From: Xenorhabdus khoisanae
GTDB taxonomy: Bacteria; Pseudomonadota; Gammaproteobacteria; Enterobacterales; Enterobacteriaceae
Assembly: GCF_001037465.1 (NCBI RefSeq)
Contig: NZ_LFCV01000090.1
Span: forward strand, 1-53,712
Direction: 5' to 3'
Length of the DNA stretch: 53,712 bases
The notes under the pieces were generated by a model. The model saw nothing but the letters and a program-made list of their open reading frames with translations, did no database searches and had not been told where the DNA came from. A program made the position numbers and the translations under genes. Positions 1 to 9,466 of the stretch are shown here, piece after piece. Every line of letters begins with the position of its first letter. Position 1 is the stretch's first letter.

Positions 1-304
1 CTTATATATCATGCAATTAAAACAATGAAGAAATCAAAGGACATTTTATAACCAGTTTAACAAGCTTATTGTTTATAAAAACTCAGCCATAAATTTTACA
101 ACGGCAATGATTATAAAATTTTTATTTGTCATTGAATTAGAGTGCGAGTTGCATTTTTCAAATGACTTTGCATTAGACAATTTCAGCTTTATTATTCGCC
201 CCGAGTGTTTGGCAAGCGATAATTTCATTTGATTCATAAATGGGATAATCACGCAAGGAACGAACACTTACACTAATATTGGTAAAATTTTATAGGATAT
301 TCAT
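1..304. other. AT-rich upstream region of hcp, no gene seen
   Basis: No convincing coding sequence is visible in these bases on either strand; short open frames here lack ribosome sites and family resemblance. The stretch is AT-rich and should contain the hcp promoter. An AGGA ribosome-binding element lies about 7 bases before the hcp start. No T6SS structural gene is visible to the left within the window. Confidence 0.6.
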
Positions 305-823
305 ATGCCAACTCCATGTTATATTTCCATCAATGGTAAAACTCAGGGCAATATTACCGCTGGCGCATTCACTGCTGAATCCGTAGGTAATATCTTTGTT
401 CAAGGTCACGAAGACGAAATGCTGGTTCAAGAATTTGACCACATCGTTACTGTTCCGACTGATCCACAGTCTGGACAACCTTCTGGCCAGCGTGCGCACA
501 AACCGTTCCGCTTTACCGTTGCATTGAATAAAGCAGTTCCTCTGCTTTACAACGCATTAGCTTCTGGCGAAATGCTGACAACTGTAGAGTTGAAATGGTA
601 CCGTACCTCTATCGAAGGTAAACAAGAGCATTTCTTCACTACTAAATTGGTAGATTCAACTATCGTTGATATCGACTGCAAAATGCCACACTGCCAGGAC
701 CCAGCAAAATCTGAGTTCACTCAGTTGGTTCGTGTTTCTCTTTCTTACCGTAAGATCGAGTGGGAACACACTACTGCTGGTACTTCTGGTTCTGACGACT
801 GGCGCGCGCCAATTGTTGCTTAA
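305..823 (+). CDS. hcp: Hcp-family type VI secretion tube protein (orphan)
   Basis: This 172-residue protein matches the Hcp family (haemolysin-coregulated protein, usually 160-175 residues), whose hexameric rings stack into the inner tube of the type VI secretion apparatus and are released with effectors. Family features seen are the N-terminal MPTPCYISINGKTQG strand, the central KPFRFTVALNKAVPLLYNAL segment and the C-terminal strand around VSLSYRKIEWEH. There is no C-terminal effector extension, so it looks like a plain tube subunit. No other T6SS gene is in the window and the neighbour is a two-partner haemolysin, so this is an orphan copy as far as can be seen. The ATG at 305 follows an AGGA element. 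Codon use looks strong (few rare codons), which fits high expression. A perfect hairpin follows the stop codon. Confidence 0.93.
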   Translation: MPTPCYISINGKTQGNITAGAFTAESVGNIFVQGHEDEMLVQEFDHIVTVPTDPQSGQPSGQRAHKPFRFTVALNKAVPLLYNALASGEMLTTVELKWYRTSIEGKQEHFFTTKLVDSTIVDIDCKMPHCQDPAKSEFTQLVRVSLSYRKIEWEHTTAGTSGSDDWRAPIVA

Positions 824-856
824 TATCTTATTCATTAAGTATTAAGTAATAACCTT

Positions 857-885
857 TCAGCCAATGAATATTATTCATTGGCTGA
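857..885 (+). terminator. Perfect hairpin after hcp
   Basis: A 13-bp perfect stem (TCAGCCAATGAAT with its complement) and a 3-base loop lie 34 bases after the hcp stop. There is no clean U tract after it, so it may be a 3' mRNA stabiliser or a weak terminator rather than a strong intrinsic terminator. Confidence 0.6.
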
Positions 886-1443
886 TTCAATCAGATATTT
901 CTTAATTGCCCTGCTAATTTAATTTAATTCCCCTTTTTCTCTCTTATATTTGTTTTTCTGCTTTTTTCCCACTGTCAGATTTTTATGTAGTAATTATTTT
1001 TACAATGAATAAAGGTGAATGAATTCATAATTACAGTTGTTATTAATGAACAATAAATCATCTAATGATAAATAAATGCCTTGCCTCATGTTTTTTACCC
1101 TTCTCCCTAAAAACCCTTTCATTAATATGACATAAGCAAAACTTTCAAATAAACAGCACAAAGCGAAACGGTAAAACACAAAGTGAAACGGTCATTTTAA
1201 TTAAAGCCAAATTAAATTTAATTTATGTCCTTAATAATAATATGGAAAATAACCAACTCGAGTTATTATAAGCCACTAAAGTAAATTTATAACTACAAAT
1301 AATAGATCAGAACAAAAAGCAACCATGAATCAGTGCAAAATAAAATATTTTCTATGCTTTAATGATTAATTAATAAACCAGGAAGGTTAATCCTAACCCA
1401 ACACGATACTTTTTCCATCAACTATTGTCATTTGGGTACTCCC
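886..1443. promoter_or_regulatory. Long AT-rich spacer before xhlB with a tandem direct repeat
   Basis: This spacer of more than 500 bases has no gene that I can support. It contains two copies of CACAAAGYGAAACGGT, at 1157-1172 and 1177-1192. They differ at one position and are offset by exactly 20 bases, about two helical turns, which suits a protein binding twice on one DNA face. The repeat lies about 250 bases before the xhlB start. Published work on Xenorhabdus nematophila places xhlBA under Lrp and flagellar-regulator influence, but the binding factor for this repeat is not known to me. Confidence 0.5.
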
Positions 1444-3135
1444 ATGATTAAAAGGACAGCAATTTTCATCTTATTAGGTACGGCACTTCAGGTAAACGCA
1501 TCACCTGATGTGATGTCCTCTATTCTCCCTACAGATGAAACGAGAAGAACCTTACAGGACAGCTCGAGGGAAATAGATCAGTTAATTGAAGAACGACGCC
1601 ATCAGGGGTTAATCAATCGTACCGATAGCGTGTCACCACAAAAAGTTTCCCCTGTACTGGTGGATGCACCTCCGTGCCTGACTATCAACAGCGTTTATCT
1701 TCAGGGCATTACTCTACTTTCTCTGAGTGACCTGAATACGCTCAGCGCACTGCCCGAGAGTTGTATCACCAGCAATGAGATTAATAAGCTATCAGCAGAA
1801 ATAACTAACCTTTATATTGCCAAAGGCTATATTACCGCGCGGGTGCAATTTATTCCCCCCAACCCCAATGGCGAACTGGGGATCAACGTGGTTGAAGGTT
1901 TTGTTGAAGCGGTAGAAGGCAGTGATCGCTGGATCAATAGCCAGACGCTCTTCCCGAACCTGACAAACAAACCACTGAACCTGAATCAACTTGATCAGGG
2001 TCTGGATCAGGCGAATCGTCTGCGCTCAAACAAAACCACGCTCGATATTCTGCCCGGTACAGTCAATGGTGGCTCCATCGTTAAACTGCACAATCGGCAT
2101 TCCGCCCCGTGGAGAATAACCACCACAACCGATAATTACGGGCAAAAAAGCACCGGGAAATGGATTACGCGGCTTAATGCCAGTGTAGACAGCCCACTGG
2201 GATTATCTGACTTTGCCAGCCTCAGTGGCAGCAGCACGATTGATAAACCCAATCACCAGTACAACCGTGCCTATACCCTGTTTTATTCGATCCCTTACGG
2301 CGCCGTTACTGTCAGCGGATTCAACAGCTATTCCCAATATACCGGCCATCCACACTTACAGATACATTCGGTCAAAATACACGGAAATTCAAAACAAACA
2401 GGAATGCGTACCGATTGGGTGTTCCATCGCAATCAATATCAGATCGATACCCTACACGCCCAATTGGTTTATAAGAATTACAACAACTATTTCGGAGACG
2501 GCAAAATCGCCGTCAGTAGCCAGACATTGAGCATATTCGAACTAGGGGTTAATCACTTACGGCTTATTCCCGCAGGGTTGATCTCCCTTGATATGAGTAT
2601 TGAACAGGGAATGCCGTGGTTTGGTGCTCAAACCTCCAGCTCCAGTCTGAACAAACGATTTACCAAAGGTAAGTTATCAGCAAATTTGCAGCAACGTTTC
2701 AAGCTCTTTGATAAGCCTTACCATTTTAATAGCCAACTTTACGCCCAGTACAGCCCGAACGGGCTGCCGGGTGTTGAGTGGATTAATGTGACCGACCGCA
2801 ATACTGTACGAGGATTCAGCAAAAATGTGTCATCAGGCGATAACGGCTGGTATCTGAGGAATACGCTTTCCCACTCAATACCGATATCTAACGGCTCACT
2901 GTCACTGCATACAGGTGTGGATATCGGACAGATCAAAAACCATCGCAGTCAGAATAGCAGACAAAGCAACCAGAATGGCTGGCAAAGTAGTGCCGGATTA
3001 AGTGCTGGTCTGACACTGCGCTATCAGCAACTGTTTGCCGATATAGAAGTAAGCCGAGGCAAATTGCTCTCCCATCAAAATAGGAACACGGATGAACCTA
3101 TGCAACTGTTAACCCGCTTTACTTACACTTTTTAG
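1444..3135 (+). CDS. xhlB: TpsB outer-membrane transporter/activator of the haemolysin (ShlB/XhlB type)
   Basis: A 563-residue TpsB (two-partner secretion) transporter that exports and, in the ShlB/HpmB/XhlB group, activates the partner haemolysin encoded next. An N-terminal signal peptide (MIKRTAIFILLGTALQVNA) is followed by a POTRA-type periplasmic region at about residues 75-155, starting near CLTINSVYLQGI. The rest is a 16-strand-type beta barrel. The conserved VRGF motif of the pore-lid loop is at residues 455-458, and the protein ends in the phenylalanine typical of outer-membrane barrels. The longer frame could begin at a TTG (1432), but the ATG at 1444 starts directly with the signal peptide, so I prefer it, though its ribosome site is weak. 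It is 103 bases upstream of xhlA and probably co-transcribed. Confidence 0.9.
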   Translation: MIKRTAIFILLGTALQVNASPDVMSSILPTDETRRTLQDSSREIDQLIEERRHQGLINRTDSVSPQKVSPVLVDAPPCLTINSVYLQGITLLSLSDLNTLSALPESCITSNEINKLSAEITNLYIAKGYITARVQFIPPNPNGELGINVVEGFVEAVEGSDRWINSQTLFPNLTNKPLNLNQLDQGLDQANRLRSNKTTLDILPGTVNGGSIVKLHNRHSAPWRITTTTDNYGQKSTGKWITRLNASVDSPLGLSDFASLSGSSTIDKPNHQYNRAYTLFYSIPYGAVTVSGFNSYSQYTGHPHLQIHSVKIHGNSKQTGMRTDWVFHRNQYQIDTLHAQLVYKNYNNYFGDGKIAVSSQTLSIFELGVNHLRLIPAGLISLDMSIEQGMPWFGAQTSSSSLNKRFTKGKLSANLQQRFKLFDKPYHFNSQLYAQYSPNGLPGVEWINVTDRNTVRGFSKNVSSGDNGWYLRNTLSHSIPISNGSLSLHTGVDIGQIKNHRSQNSRQSNQNGWQSSAGLSAGLTLRYQQLFADIEVSRGKLLSHQNRNTDEPMQLLTRFTYTF

Positions 3136-3238
3136 TTTTTCGCACCATTTGACGTTTTTTTAACGCAGCCAGTTTTGGGGATTATCCATCCCCAGAGCAC
3201 TGCTCATGGCAATAAAGAAAGTAACTAAAGGTAATTAT

Positions 3239-6200
3239 ATGAAAAACAAAGTATTTAAACTCTCTTCCACAGGAAAACTCGCCGCATCTATGGCAATTAT
3301 CCTGGCAACTTGTTCGGTCAGTTTTGCAAACGGTATTATTCCGGGAGGTGATACAGCACATCGCCCGGATGTTATCCAGGCTGACACGGGTGCGACAGTA
3401 ATAAATATTGTCGCGCCTTCTGAATCAGGGTTATCACATAACCAATATCAGGATTACAACGTTGATCAAATGGGGGCGGTATTAAATAACTCATTAGTTA
3501 ATGGACCATCACAATTGGCAGGTGAATTATCAGCCAACAGCAACCTGAATGGGCAGGTTGCCAGCGTGATATTAAATGAGGTGATTAGCCGTAACCCGTC
3601 TTTCTTACTCGGGGAGCAAGAAATATTTGGTATAGCCGCCGACTATGTACTGGCAAACCCTAACGGTATTACCTGTAATGGCTGCGGTTTTATCAATACA
3701 AATCAGGCAGCACTGGTTGTTGGTAACCCACTGGTCGAAAATGGCGTGTTGCAGGGATTCAGCACTTTTGATAACCAGAATGCCCTGAAGATCGGCAACA
3801 GTGGCTTATCCCGCAGTAACGTACTGAATTTGATCGCACCTAAAATTGATAGCAATGGCCAACAAGTCATTGCCTCAAAAGCGATCAATATCACGACGGG
3901 TAACAACCAAGTTTCAGCCGATGGCCGCGTTTTGGCTTCACAGCAGGAGAATATCACTGCACTCGACAGCTACTATCTTGGCAGTATGCAGGCCGGACGT
4001 ATTCGTATTCTGAATACTGCGGAAGGCAGTGGTGTGAATCTACAAGGCAAAATGACCGCTAATGAAGGTATTGATATTGAATCCTACGGCGATATAAAAC
4101 TGGAAGCGGCAGCCTTGAAAGGGGGTGATATTACTTTACAGGCTAATAATTTGCTGTCTCGGGGACGCCTGAATCAATCCATTTCAGGTACTCCCGGCAG
4201 TGATAACAACCAAGACCATTTCAAGGGCGTTGGTATCCAGAAAAAACAAATCAGTGAATCTGTTGCCCGTACCCTGTTGGAAGGCAAGAACATTAAGCTG
4301 GATGCCAAACAACACAATCGTGTAGTAGCCACTGATATTGATGGGGATAATGTCAGCCTGACCGGCGCCGATCTTAAATTGGATGGGCAAGAACTCCACC
4401 AGCTTGACAGAAGCACGGACAATCAACGGCAATTGCTCTGGCGATATGATGTTACCAATGAAAGTGAAAAATATCAGTATGAAGGCAACACCATTAATGC
4501 TCGTCAAGACGTTCATCTGAAAGCCAGTGAAGGTAATGCAGAAGTCCTTGGCAGTAAAATCAATGCGGGTAATAAACTGACCGTATCTGCCGAAAAGGAT
4601 GTGAAACTGGCAGGGTTGGTGGAATCAGAGATGACCACAGAGAAGGGTTATAAAAAGAACCATTCTCTGTCATTGCAAACCGGTCACTGGAACAAGGCCA
4701 ATACGGCTCAGAGAAGCGTCGGCAATGAATTGAATGCAGGTGGTGATATAGGTATTGAAGCAGGCGGCAATGTCAACATTACGGGTACTCATATTCATTC
4801 CGGTAATAATCTGATTGTCTCTGCCGGTCAGCAAACCAATATTGACGTTCAATCTCTGGTTAATGACCAAGTCCTTGAGAAGGATAAAACCTATTGGGGC
4901 GGTGTTGCCGGTGGCAGCAAGAAAGATAACCATGATAAATCAGAAACTCACCATATTTCCGAAGTTACGGCGGGTGGGCATTTACTGCTGTCTGGCATGA
5001 ATGGTGTCACGATTACAGGCAGTAAAGTCAAAGCCGAGAAAGGTGCCTATGTTAAAGCCAATGATGGTCAATTAACGATCGACAATGCGGTCAGCCACAC
5101 TTATAAAGAAGTGGATGAAAGAAAAGGAACGATCTTCAACATCACCAAAAATACCAATCAAGAAAAGAATAAGCAGCAGAAATCTTCCGGCAGTCATTTG
5201 GTTTCCGATACAAACCTGCAATTACTCAGCAATAAAGATATCAATGTGATTGGCAGTCTGGTGAAAAGTGCCGGTGAACTGCAACTGAACACATCGGGTA
5301 ATATCAATATCCTGAATTATGGCGAGAAAAATCAGTATCAACAGGAGAAAACCAATCTTGACTGGCAGTATTACGCTAAGGAGGCAAAAGATAAGCAATA
5401 CCGTGCTGGGGTAGGTTTCGTACATACTCTTGATAAACAGCAAAACGAAAATACAACGCAACGACCATCAGAATTGAACGGTGGCAATCTCACCGTGAAT
5501 GCCGGCAAAAATGTCACAGCCACGGGTGCCAATTTAGTGACAACAAAAGGTGATGCAAAAATCACCGGAAACAACGTTTCTCTGCTGGCGGGTGAAGAGA
5601 GCACTTCAACCTCAACGTCACAAGAAAAAGTCGATAGCAGCGTGTTTATCACCGGCGGCATGGACAAATTCGGCAGCGGTGTTGAAGATGCCCATAACCG
5701 CAATGGTCAGTCCCAGAACCGGACAACCGCAACAGTGACAAAAACGCAGGTCACCGGCAACCTTGACCTGAATGCAATGGGTGAATTGAAGCAACAGGGC
5801 ACTGACCATCAAGTACAGGGTACTTATCAGGCCAATGCCGGCAGCATTAAAAATGTGGCAACAGCCAATACTGAATCCGGCTCTACCAATCAATTACAGG
5901 TAGGAGGTGAAATCAGTGCTACAGCCGATTACAGTGCAACAACCCGCCCAATCGAAAAAACAGCCAAAGCTGCCTCAGACAAGAAGCTGGACACTGCCAT
6001 TTCGAAAACAGGTTTGCCTAACGTAGGTATTGAACTGGAGATGAATGGCAACAGCCATTACACCAATAACCATAAATCCGATGCCGTAGTCACTTCAGTT
6101 AAAGCTGGCGATATCAAAGTGACAACAAATGGTGACGTTTACGATCAGGGCACGCAATATCAAGCCAATAAAGGCGGCGTATCACTGACCGCTGGCAGCC

Positions 6201-7681
6201 ATACCAGTGAAGCGGCTGTAAACAGCCAGAACAGCCAATCTTCTGATACCACTGGCGATGCACGTCTCCGTGTTTACACCACCACAGGTGCAGATATTTC
6301 CGTCAACGGTAAAGGTAATGGCAGCCATAAGGAAACATCCAACAGCAATTCCAACGCAGTCACCGGCAGCATTAATGCCCAAAACGGCATTAATGTCCAA
6401 GTAACCAGAGATGCACGTTACCAAGGCACATCAATGAATGCGGGCAAAGGCGCAACCAACGTTGATGCTGGCGGAAATATCCAGTTCAATCAGGCTACCA
6501 ACCGTAACGAGCAAAAAAACACCGGTTATAATGGGGAAATTTCCCTGACAGTAGGAACCAACCCGGATGGCAAGAATTTTGATGCCAGCCTCGGTGGCGG
6601 TTATAACACCAGCAATCAGAATAAAACCACGGCTCAGACCAGTGCTATTACTGGTGGACAAGGTGTCAACCTGAATGCGGGCAATAATCTGGCATTACAA
6701 GGCGCAAATGTATCCGGCAAACAGGTAGACTTAACTGCCCAACGCGGGAAAATCGATCTGACTTCAGCTCAAGATACAGATAATGCCAATGGTTGGAATG
6801 CCGGTGCTAAAGCTAAAGGAGGGTTCTCTTCCAAGGCTCGCAACAACGAAGGTGGTAACAGCGCAGCAAACAACACTGCCGGCGATAATTCTGCAACAGG
6901 CAATACCGCAGCCGCTGACCGTATCGTCGACAATAAATATAACATTGGCGGTGAATTAAAATTCGGGGTCAACCGTCTGGATCAGACAACGCACCGTAAC
7001 ACCCAAGTTTCTGGTGGCAATGTTACGTTGACCAGTGCAGGCGACACCTCACTCAAAGGCGCGAATGTGACAGCAGATCAAGTCACCGGTAAAGTCGGCG
7101 GCAATTTCAATGTTGAAAGCCTCAAAGACAGTACCCACAGCTTGAATGCAGGACTGGATGCTGGCTTGGGTTATAGCAAAACCGTCAAAGGCGATAACCC
7201 GTCTAAACAGGCTGTTCCTACCGCAGCAGAAGGTTCATCAGTAAATGCCGCAACCGATAATGCCAATGGTAAGGCACCGGGTTTGAAAGACCGATTGACA
7301 GCAGCGTTCAAGGGCTTCAATGGCAAACTCAAAGGCAATTACGATACGCTCGATCGTGAAGCAGTAGGTAAACAAACAACGCTGAACGGCACTCAAGGCG
7401 TTAATCTGGATATTTCCGGAACAACGTATTTAGTAGGCAGCAAAATTGACAGTGCACAGGGGCCCGTCACTGTGAATACCCAGCAAATTAATCAGCAATC
7501 TGTGACAGGATACGACAAGGGCAGAAATTTGGGCGTTAACGCACCAGATTCCATCATCGGCCTAGCTGCCTCTGCACAAAAAGATATTTTCTCTGGCAAA
7601 GTACCTTTTGTGAAAAATGAAAACCACGACACTGAACTTCCAACTATCCGCAGCGAAGTTAAAGGTCGTCAATTAGATTGA
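3239..7681 (+). CDS. xhlA: TpsA haemolysin/haemagglutinin exoprotein (ShlA/XhlA type)
   Basis: A 1480-residue secreted haemolysin, the TpsA partner of the upstream gene. After a Sec signal (KLAASMAIILATCSVSFA) comes the TPS secretion domain at about residues 35-270, with the NPNGI signature at 140-144 and a CNGC pair (Cys146, Cys149) as in the ShlA/HpmA cytolysin subgroup. The remainder is a long run of degenerate beta-helix repeats rich in Gly, Asn and Thr (for example VNLTAGxN and GGNVTLTSAGDT types), giving a filamentous beta-solenoid. There is no toxin-like C-terminal module, VENN motif or immunity gene after it, so a contact-dependent inhibition role is unlikely. The ATG at 3239 has an AAAGG ribosome site; the 3206 start lacks one and would put charged residues ahead of the signal. 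A strong terminator follows. XhlA in Xenorhabdus is known to lyse insect haemocytes; that this one does so is inference. Confidence 0.9.
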   Translation: MKNKVFKLSSTGKLAASMAIILATCSVSFANGIIPGGDTAHRPDVIQADTGATVINIVAPSESGLSHNQYQDYNVDQMGAVLNNSLVNGPSQLAGELSANSNLNGQVASVILNEVISRNPSFLLGEQEIFGIAADYVLANPNGITCNGCGFINTNQAALVVGNPLVENGVLQGFSTFDNQNALKIGNSGLSRSNVLNLIAPKIDSNGQQVIASKAINITTGNNQVSADGRVLASQQENITALDSYYLGSMQAGRIRILNTAEGSGVNLQGKMTANEGIDIESYGDIKLEAAALKGGDITLQANNLLSRGRLNQSISGTPGSDNNQDHFKGVGIQKKQISESVARTLLEGKNIKLDAKQHNRVVATDIDGDNVSLTGADLKLDGQELHQLDRSTDNQRQLLWRYDVTNESEKYQYEGNTINARQDVHLKASEGNAEVLGSKINAGNKLTVSAEKDVKLAGLVESEMTTEKGYKKNHSLSLQTGHWNKANTAQRSVGNELNAGGDIGIEAGGNVNITGTHIHSGNNLIVSAGQQTNIDVQSLVNDQVLEKDKTYWGGVAGGSKKDNHDKSETHHISEVTAGGHLLLSGMNGVTITGSKVKAEKGAYVKANDGQLTIDNAVSHTYKEVDERKGTIFNITKNTNQEKNKQQKSSGSHLVSDTNLQLLSNKDINVIGSLVKSAGELQLNTSGNINILNYGEKNQYQQEKTNLDWQYYAKEAKDKQYRAGVGFVHTLDKQQNENTTQRPSELNGGNLTVNAGKNVTATGANLVTTKGDAKITGNNVSLLAGEESTSTSTSQEKVDSSVFITGGMDKFGSGVEDAHNRNGQSQNRTTATVTKTQVTGNLDLNAMGELKQQGTDHQVQGTYQANAGSIKNVATANTESGSTNQLQVGGEISATADYSATTRPIEKTAKAASDKKLDTAISKTGLPNVGIELEMNGNSHYTNNHKSDAVVTSVKAGDIKVTTNGDVYDQGTQYQANKGGVSLTAGSHTSEAAVNSQNSQSSDTTGDARLRVYTTTGADISVNGKGNGSHKETSNSNSNAVTGSINAQNGINVQVTRDARYQGTSMNAGKGATNVDAGGNIQFNQATNRNEQKNTGYNGEISLTVGTNPDGKNFDASLGGGYNTSNQNKTTAQTSAITGGQGVNLNAGNNLALQGANVSGKQVDLTAQRGKIDLTSAQDTDNANGWNAGAKAKGGFSSKARNNEGGNSAANNTAGDNSATGNTAAADRIVDNKYNIGGELKFGVNRLDQTTHRNTQVSGGNVTLTSAGDTSLKGANVTADQVTGKVGGNFNVESLKDSTHSLNAGLDAGLGYSKTVKGDNPSKQAVPTAAEGSSVNAATDNANGKAPGLKDRLTAAFKGFNGKLKGNYDTLDREAVGKQTTLNGTQGVNLDISGTTYLVGSKIDSAQGPVTVNTQQINQQSVTGYDKGRNLGVNAPDSIIGLAASAQKDIFSGKVPFVKNENHDTELPTIRSEVKGRQLD

Positions 7682-7706
7682 TCATCATGATCCACAATTG
7701 ATCTTC

Positions 7707-7742
7707 AATACGGTAGCCAATCATTTGGCTACCGTATTTTTT
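7707..7742 (+). terminator. Intrinsic terminator of xhlBA
   Basis: A 13-bp perfect stem (AATACGGTAGCCA and complement) with a 6-base loop is followed at once by a T6 run, 26 bases after the xhlA stop. It is a textbook rho-independent terminator. Confidence 0.92.
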
Positions 7743-7916
7743 CGCTTCCCTTCCCTTGTTGCCTTTTCCATTTTGCCTGTTACTCTTTTTTCCCATACAT
7801 ATATAAAGAATGGATTTCAGAGACACGTGCTTCAACAGCTATATATTTCAATAAATATGTATTTTATGAAATATACAACGAGTAATGATAGTCGAAACTA
7901 GATTTAAGAGGATGTA

Positions 7917-8897
7917 ATGCCAATTGACCATAAAAACAGGGAACAATCCGGTATAGGGAGAATCCCCACCCCATTAGCGAAAGGGCTACATGGCAGTAAA
8001 AAAGCGCTTTCCGTGACGATTCGCATTGGCAACGCTATCCGCCGTATTCCTTTTATTGCCCACTTGATCCGGGCAGCACAACGCTTCAACGATCGCATGG
8101 GTAGCCAGTTTGGTGCTGCGATTACCTACTTTTCCTTTCTCTCCCTGATTCCGATCCTGATGCTCTCTTTTGCCATTGCAGGTTTTGTGCTGGCATCCAA
8201 TCCGGACTTGCTGGCACGCTTGATCAATGGCATCGCCAATAGCATCAGTGATCCCGCCCTCGCCAACACGTTAAAAAACAGTGTAGACACTGCGGTCAAC
8301 CAAAGAACAACTGTCGGCCTGACCGGTTTGGCAATCGCCCTCTATTCGGGTCTGAACTGGGTGGGAAATTTGCGCGAAGCGATCCTCGCTCAATCCCGTG
8401 ATATTTGGGAACGCAATCATGAAGATAAAGAAAAAATTTACTTTCAATACATTCGCGATTTTTTCTCTTTATTCGGCCTTCTTTTTGCTTTGGTGATGAC
8501 GCTATCGCTGACTTCCATTTCAGGCTCTGCCCAAGCGACCATCGTCCATGCCCTCGGATTGGAAGGCATAGAATGGCTCCGTCCTGCATGGACATCAATT
8601 GGCATGACTATTTCCATTTCTGCCAATTATTTGTTATTCCTATGGATACTGTGGATCTTGCCGCGCCATCGGCCTGAAAGAAAAGCGCTGTTCAAAGGTA
8701 CGTTAATGGCAGCCATTGGATTTGAAGTTATCAAATATATTATGACCATGATGCTGCCACGCCTTGCCAGTTCCCCTTCTGGCGCTGCTTTTGGTTCCGT
8801 CATTGGTTTAATGGCATTCTTCTATTTCTTCGCCCGGCTGACGTTGTTTTGTGCCGCGTGGATTGCGACCGCAGAAGAGAAGAAACCAGAGCAATAA
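7917..8897 (+). CDS. yhjD: Inner membrane protein YhjD (YihY/BrkB superfamily)
   Basis: A 326-residue polytopic inner-membrane protein closely resembling E. coli YhjD (337 residues), a member of the YihY/BrkB superfamily. Shared stretches include FNDRMGSQFGAAITYFSFLS (from about residue 58) and the C-terminal GLMAFFYFFARLTLFCAAWI. About six hydrophobic segments follow a basic cytoplasmic N-terminus. Genetic work in E. coli implicates YhjD in tolerating loss of Kdo in lipid A precursor export; its activity remains unsettled. The ATG at 7917 follows an AGAGGA ribosome site. In E. coli yhjD lies close to yhjJ and yhjK; the same trio is present here within 5 kb, with a tautomerase gene and a toxin-antitoxin pair between them. 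It should not be called YihY, which is the shorter paralogue. Confidence 0.9.
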   Translation: MPIDHKNREQSGIGRIPTPLAKGLHGSKKALSVTIRIGNAIRRIPFIAHLIRAAQRFNDRMGSQFGAAITYFSFLSLIPILMLSFAIAGFVLASNPDLLARLINGIANSISDPALANTLKNSVDTAVNQRTTVGLTGLAIALYSGLNWVGNLREAILAQSRDIWERNHEDKEKIYFQYIRDFFSLFGLLFALVMTLSLTSISGSAQATIVHALGLEGIEWLRPAWTSIGMTISISANYLLFLWILWILPRHRPERKALFKGTLMAAIGFEVIKYIMTMMLPRLASSPSGAAFGSVIGLMAFFYFFARLTLFCAAWIATAEEKKPEQ

Positions 8898-9006
8898 CCG
8901 CATATCAAAAAGCTAGACTGTTTTTTTGCTGTACCTACATTCCCGTATCAAAGCGGGAATGCTTCATCAGAAGCATTTCATAACAAATCAAAAAAGGAGT
9001 CATTTT

Positions 9007-9222
9007 ATGCCATTTGTGAACATCAGAATTACCCGCGAAGGTGCAACCGCTGAACAGAAACAAAAACTGATTGAAGGTGCAACCCAATTGCTGGTGGATG
9101 TACTTGGGAAAAATCCTGCCACGACTTTTGTGATCATTGACGAAGTGGAAACAGATAACTGGGGGATTGGGGGTAAGAACGTAACTGAGCTGAGGGCGGC
9201 AGCGAAAGCAGCGAAGAAGTAA
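9007..9222 (+). CDS. 4-oxalocrotonate tautomerase-family protein
   Basis: A 71-residue small tautomerase of the 4-OT family, which uses an N-terminal proline freed by removal of Met as general base. The protein begins MPFVNIRITREG, so Pro1 and the early Arg are present, and the WGIGG segment corresponds to the FGIGG active-site region of Pseudomonas 4-OT. A longer reading frame extends upstream, but only the ATG at 9007 has an AAGGAG ribosome site and exposes the catalytic proline, so I set the start there. There is no aromatic meta-cleavage pathway nearby; the natural substrate is unknown. It stands alone between yhjD and a toxin-antitoxin module and has its own terminator. Confidence 0.88.
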   Translation: MPFVNIRITREGATAEQKQKLIEGATQLLVDVLGKNPATTFVIIDEVETDNWGIGGKNVTELRAAAKAAKK

Positions 9223-9249
9223 CAGAATGAATTAAAGGATAAGAAAGAG

Positions 9250-9284
9250 AATCAGCTAGTCAAACTGACCAGCTGATTTTTTTG
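9250..9284 (+). terminator. Intrinsic terminator after tautomerase gene
   Basis: An AATCAGCT / AGCTGATT stem, with a partly paired interior, is followed by a T7 run 28 bases after the tautomerase stop codon. Confidence 0.88.
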
Positions 9285-9367
9285 TTATGGCGTATAGTTA
9301 TTTCTAAAAATTTAGCCATAGCACGTCATCAGTCGCTGCTATTTAGCAACGTGGAAGTGAATTAAAA

Positions 9368-9444
9368 ATGTACACACCAAGTGAGATTTGGTCTAATCAA
9401 CTTGACTAGACTAATAAAAATAAATATTCTTAAATTGTGTACAT
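9368..9444 (+). promoter_or_regulatory. Promoter and candidate operator of the Phd/PIN module
   Basis: A -35 TTGACT (9402-9407) and -10 TATTCT (9425-9430) are separated by 17 bases. The perfect inverted pair ATGTACACA (9368-9376) and TGTGTACAT (9436-9444) brackets this promoter; the right half overlaps the expected start of transcription. Toxin-antitoxin operons of this type are usually repressed by the antitoxin or the complex, so these halves are good candidate operator sites. Confidence 0.62.
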
Positions 9445-9466
9445 AAAAACATCAAGAGGTGATGTT

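Noticed and set aside
3239..7681. XhlA as a contact-dependent inhibition (CdiA) toxin
   Set aside because: The length is too short, there is no VENN motif or toxin C-terminus, and no immunity gene precedes the terminator; the CxxC after NPNGI fits the ShlA haemolysin group.
7917..8897. Annotation of this gene as YihY
   Set aside because: The protein is longer and its sequence follows E. coli YhjD, with yhjJ and hmsP/yhjK nearby; YihY is the paralogue.
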